Below the pieces are notes generated by a model, which was given only the letters and a program-made list of their open reading frames with translations, had not been told where the DNA came from and ran no database searches. Source: Rhodospirillales bacterium (GTDB lineage: Bacteria; Pseudomonadota; Alphaproteobacteria; Rhodospirillales; Casp-alpha2). Taken from it: a stretch of DNA of 8,855 nucleotides. The DNA lies in contig JACPJY010000098.1 in NCBI GenBank assembly GCA_016187325.1, positions 1-8,855 on the forward strand, given 5' to 3'. This document shows positions 7,701 to 8,855 of this stretch, piece by piece; positions within the stretch are counted from its first letter, which is position 1; each line of letters opens with the position of its first letter. A program made the translations under genes and the position numbers.

Positions 7701-7753
7701 GAAGCCGCCGCCGGTAACGCGCATTTACTGTTTAGGAACCCGAAATGATGCAT
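4727..7753 (-). CDS. glnE: Bifunctional glutamine synthetase adenylyltransferase/adenylyl-removing enzyme
   Basis: GlnE attaches AMP to glutamine synthetase to inactivate it and phosphorolytically removes it, under control of PII and glutamine. At 1008 residues it has the full two-half architecture. The N-terminal deadenylylase nucleotidyltransferase domain has GMGKLGGDELNYSSDIDLIV (192-211) with metal-binding Asp206 and Asp208 and a third acidic residue in RTDLRLRP (Asp254). The C-terminal adenylylase domain has ALGKLGSREMTASSDLDLIF (712-731) with Asp726 and Asp728, and EVDMRLRP (Asp780). Each is followed by an associated helical domain with the RGGIREIEFFAQ (353-364) or RGGIVDVEFFAQ (875-886) signature. 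All catalytic acids look intact. ATG 7753 is chosen because GGAG sits 9 bases upstream and no other plausible start lies near. bcp follows on the same strand. PII and glutamine synthetase genes are not in the window. Confidence 0.97.
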   Translation of the reverse strand: MHHFGFLNSKCALPAAASPELAARGLEQWLEAAGEAARSTDASNDLLRFAEQAADDPLGRRVLESIFGNSPFLTSVIVTDPHFTRGLLNAGPRATFDRIIGDLRIARRQSMSDESLARLLRVARKRVALTVALADIANAWSLPEITGALTEFAEQALSIAARHVLREAAGRGAFKLKWPDDPERDSGLIIIGMGKLGGDELNYSSDIDLIVLYDPDRVESADPDGLQAQFVRLTRNLVRLLEQRTVDGYVFRTDLRLRPDPGVTPIALSVLAAETYYESLGQNWERAAMIKARVVAGDRDAGAAYLKRLTPYVWRKNLDFAAIQDIHSIKRQIHVHKGGAKIAVAGHNIKIGRGGIREIEFFAQTQQLIWGGRQPNLRTTSTCRALTALAENSHSAEQAVRELMAAYEFLRRVEHRLQMINDEQTQKLPADAAGLQKLAIFLGYDGANAFSAELIGHLTRVQGHYAKLFEHAPPLGADEDVEGAGSLVFTGVEADPETLATIKALGYENPERVHAAVRAWHHGRYRATRSTRAREILTELMPTLLKAIGATPAPDIAFMRFDEFLAGLPAGVQLFSMFHSNPQLLGLVAEIMGKAPRLAHHLSRRPAILDSVLAADFFDPLPDAAALLADFKGVVALSEHFEQALDASRRWNNDRRFQVGLQCLRGLIAPGDAGKVFSRIAETALAGLYPIVEEDFARGHGRIAGSRMAVVALGKLGSREMTASSDLDLIFVYDLPGGDVAKTSDGKRPLDAPKYFARLSQRLINAITAPTAEGQLYEVDMRLRPSGTKGPIASSLDAFKQYHSDTAWTWERMALTRARPLIGPPDLCERIVAAIRATLMAPRNPDSLLRDVADMRARLDADRPADCIWALKHMRGGIVDVEFFAQYLTLRYAPAHPEILGHDTRGTLAALVAARLLDADTGRRLTVGWDLWLGLQSLLALTIEGELTRDREDEISRALKQDLVRCGGADDFAALERKIRDTADQVYRVFRTMIEEPAAALPPVAPTN

Positions 7754-7757
7754 AATA

Positions 7758-7777
7758 TGCGGCTCCGAACAGCCGCA
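7758..7777 (-). promoter_or_regulatory. Hairpin overlapping the glnE ribosome binding site
   Basis: TGCGGCT (7758-7764) pairs perfectly with AGCCGCA (7771-7777) across a 6-base loop. On the glnE message, the GGAG likely to be its Shine-Dalgarno (complement of 7763-7766) lies half in the loop and half in the stem, with 9 bases to the ATG. If present in the transcript it could limit translation initiation. It would be lost if transcription begins inside it. Confidence 0.4.
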
Positions 7778-7820
7778 GACTGCGGGAACCGGCGCGTTCG
7801 GTCAAGACGCCGCGGCGTAA

Positions 7821-7826
7821 AGGAAG
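7821..7826 (+). promoter_or_regulatory. Ribosome binding site of the AsmA-like gene
   Basis: AGGAAG ends four bases before the TTG at 7831. It is the only good Shine-Dalgarno match near the beginning of this open frame, and it decides for the TTG start. The first ATG in frame lies well inside the membrane segment. Confidence 0.6.
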
Positions 7827-7830
7827 ACCT

Positions 7831-8855
7831 TTGATCAGGCGCACCTTCCGGGGAATCATACAGCTGCTCGGAGGCCTCGGGGCCGGCCTCGCCATCATCG
7901 CGATGCTGGCGGCGTGGCAACTGTCGTCCGGTCCGATTTCCCTGGCGTTCCTTTCGCCCTATATCGAGAACGCCGTCAACGCCGGACACAAGAGCTTCAA
8001 ACTCAGCCTGGAAGACACCATCCTCACCTGGGCAGGCTGGCAACGCACGCTCGACATCCGGGTGATCAACGTCAAGGCGCTCAGGCCCGACGGCTCGCTG
8101 ATCGGCAGCGTGCCGGAAGTTTCGTTTTCTCTCAGCGGCAAGGCGCTGATCGGCGGCTTGATCGCGCCGAGCAGTATCGAGCTTTTCGGGCCGCGGTTGC
8201 GCATCAGGCGTGAAATCGACGGCACCATCGACATCGGTTTCCAGGAAACCGAGGGACAATCGGGCGAAATCGGACGCCGTCTCATCGGCCAGCTGCTGGC
8301 GGCTCCGGATTCTGCCAACCCCATGAGCTACCTCAGCCGCCTGGAAGTCGTCAGCGCCGAAGTCGTCCTCGAGGATCAGCAGCTGGGTAAATCCTGGGTG
8401 GTCCCCGCCGCCGACGTCAGCCTCAAGCGCGACACGCTCGGACTGAAAGGATCGGTGAAGCTCGAAATCGACGTCGATCGCCAACGCACGGAGATCGCCA
8501 TCTCCGGCATTTACGTCACCGCCCAGCAGCGTTTCGACCTGATCGTCGACTTCCACGATATTTCGCCGGCCGCTTTTTCATCCGTGTATTACGAGCTGGG
8601 GCCGCTTCGCGCCTTCGCCCTGCCGCTGCAGGGGACGGTGACGCTCGGCGTCACCACGGACGGCAGGGTCGCGGCGGCAGGATTCAACCTGAAGGGTGGC
8701 AAAGGCGTTCTCGATCTGCCGCAGCCGATCGCGCAGACCCTGCCCATCGAAAGCGTCGTCCTGAAAGGCCACTTCGAGGGCGAGAAAAACACCATCGACG
8801 TCGATGATTTGACGGTCGGACTCGGCCGCGAGGGCGCCTTTCGGCTGCCCGGCCC
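7831..8855 (+). CDS. AsmA/YhdP-like (DUF3971-type) envelope protein, 3'-partial
   Basis: An open frame of 341 codons begins at TTG 7831 and runs off the right edge. The product starts MIRRTFRGIIQLL, with a positively charged N-terminus and one membrane segment (about 11-31). It continues SSGPISLAFLSPYIENAVN, then a beta-rich periplasmic stretch with TWAGWQRTLDIRVINVKAL and repeated short strands. This resembles the N-terminal region of alphaproteobacterial YhdP/AsmA-like proteins annotated with DUF3971, often around a thousand residues or more long. Relatives (TamB, YhdP, AsmA) form long beta-groove bridges implicated in moving phospholipids between inner and outer membrane, so a similar role is an inference. 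The TTG is preferred because of AGGAAG just upstream; an in-frame stop at 7753 limits extension. It is transcribed divergently from glnE. Family placement rests on the N-terminal motifs only, as the C-terminal AsmA domain is outside the window. Confidence 0.8.
   Translation, partial: MIRRTFRGIIQLLGGLGAGLAIIAMLAAWQLSSGPISLAFLSPYIENAVNAGHKSFKLSLEDTILTWAGWQRTLDIRVINVKALRPDGSLIGSVPEVSFSLSGKALIGGLIAPSSIELFGPRLRIRREIDGTIDIGFQETEGQSGEIGRRLIGQLLAAPDSANPMSYLSRLEVVSAEVVLEDQQLGKSWVVPAADVSLKRDTLGLKGSVKLEIDVDRQRTEIAISGIYVTAQQRFDLIVDFHDISPAAFSSVYYELGPLRAFALPLQGTVTLGVTTDGRVAAAGFNLKGGKGVLDLPQPIAQTLPIESVVLKGHFEGEKNTIDVDDLTVGLGREGAFRLPG

Larger units (their letters stand above)
7754..7830. promoter_or_regulatory. 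Divergent promoter region between glnE and the AsmA-like gene
   Basis: This 77-base gap must hold or border the start signals of both outward-facing genes, unless the promoters lie inside the genes. Toward glnE, TTGACC (complement of 7800-7805) is a 5 of 6 match to a -35, but the -10 17 bases on is poor (CAGTCT). Toward the AsmA-like gene, CATAAT (7751-7756, overlapping the glnE start) is a 5 of 6 match to a -10 with a poor -35. A perfect 12-base palindrome ACGCCGCGGCGT (7807-7818) could be an operator, although GC-rich palindromes arise easily by chance. Confidence 0.4.

Noticed and set aside
6572..7717. A 381-codon plus-strand frame antisense to glnE
   Set aside because: GlnE is intact in the opposite frame with both active sites, and the antisense product has no recognisable motif and shadow-like composition.
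7732..8556. A 274-codon minus-strand frame opposite the AsmA-like gene
   Set aside because: The plus-strand frame has a ribosome binding site, a membrane anchor and family-like motifs. The antisense frame has none and runs into the glnE start region.
1..8855. A novel defence, mobile or biosynthetic system
   Set aside because: Every long coding region is accounted for by a known housekeeping family. There are no integrase, transposase, toxin-antitoxin or phage genes, and I saw no repeat arrays or attachment-site duplications.

Overview
The window looks like chromosomal DNA from an alphaproteobacterium, most likely Rhodospirillales-like. Three things support this. GC content is high by eye, with strong third-position GC bias. 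The RF2, PBP1A and GlnE sequences are alphaproteobacterial in style (for example an RF2 beginning MRAE). The gene order mrcA-prfB and glnE-bcp fits that group. I see no mobile element, tRNA, rRNA or CRISPR array, and no sign of recent transfer.

Layout. Bases 1-2382 (+) hold the 3' part of mrcA, encoding the bifunctional peptidoglycan synthase PBP1A; its membrane anchor lies outside the window. A 114-base gap follows, then prfB (2497-3625, +), encoding release factor 2. prfB is read through a textbook +1 programmed frameshift at CTT TGA C. Three minus-strand genes run toward prfB, in the order glnE (7753 to 4727), bcp (4714 to 4250) and a fliL-like gene (4147 to 3653). glnE and bcp are 12 bases apart and probably co-transcribed. 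The fliL-like gene comes after a further 102 bases. Divergent from glnE across 77 bases, a partial AsmA/YhdP-like (DUF3971-type) gene starts at a TTG at 7831 and runs off the right edge.

Functions. The genes cover cell-wall synthesis (PBP1A), translation termination (RF2), a membrane protein of the FliL family, thiol peroxide removal (Bcp), nitrogen control through glutamine synthetase adenylylation (GlnE), and probably envelope lipid homeostasis (AsmA-like). This is a housekeeping neighbourhood rather than a dedicated pathway or defence locus.

I did not find an undescribed biological system. The points most worth checking are the tandem CTTTGA at the RF2 frameshift site, the missing usual resolving cysteine in Bcp, an isolated FliL-like gene, a hairpin over the likely glnE ribosome binding site, and the SPY form of the RF2 stop-codon recognition tripeptide.
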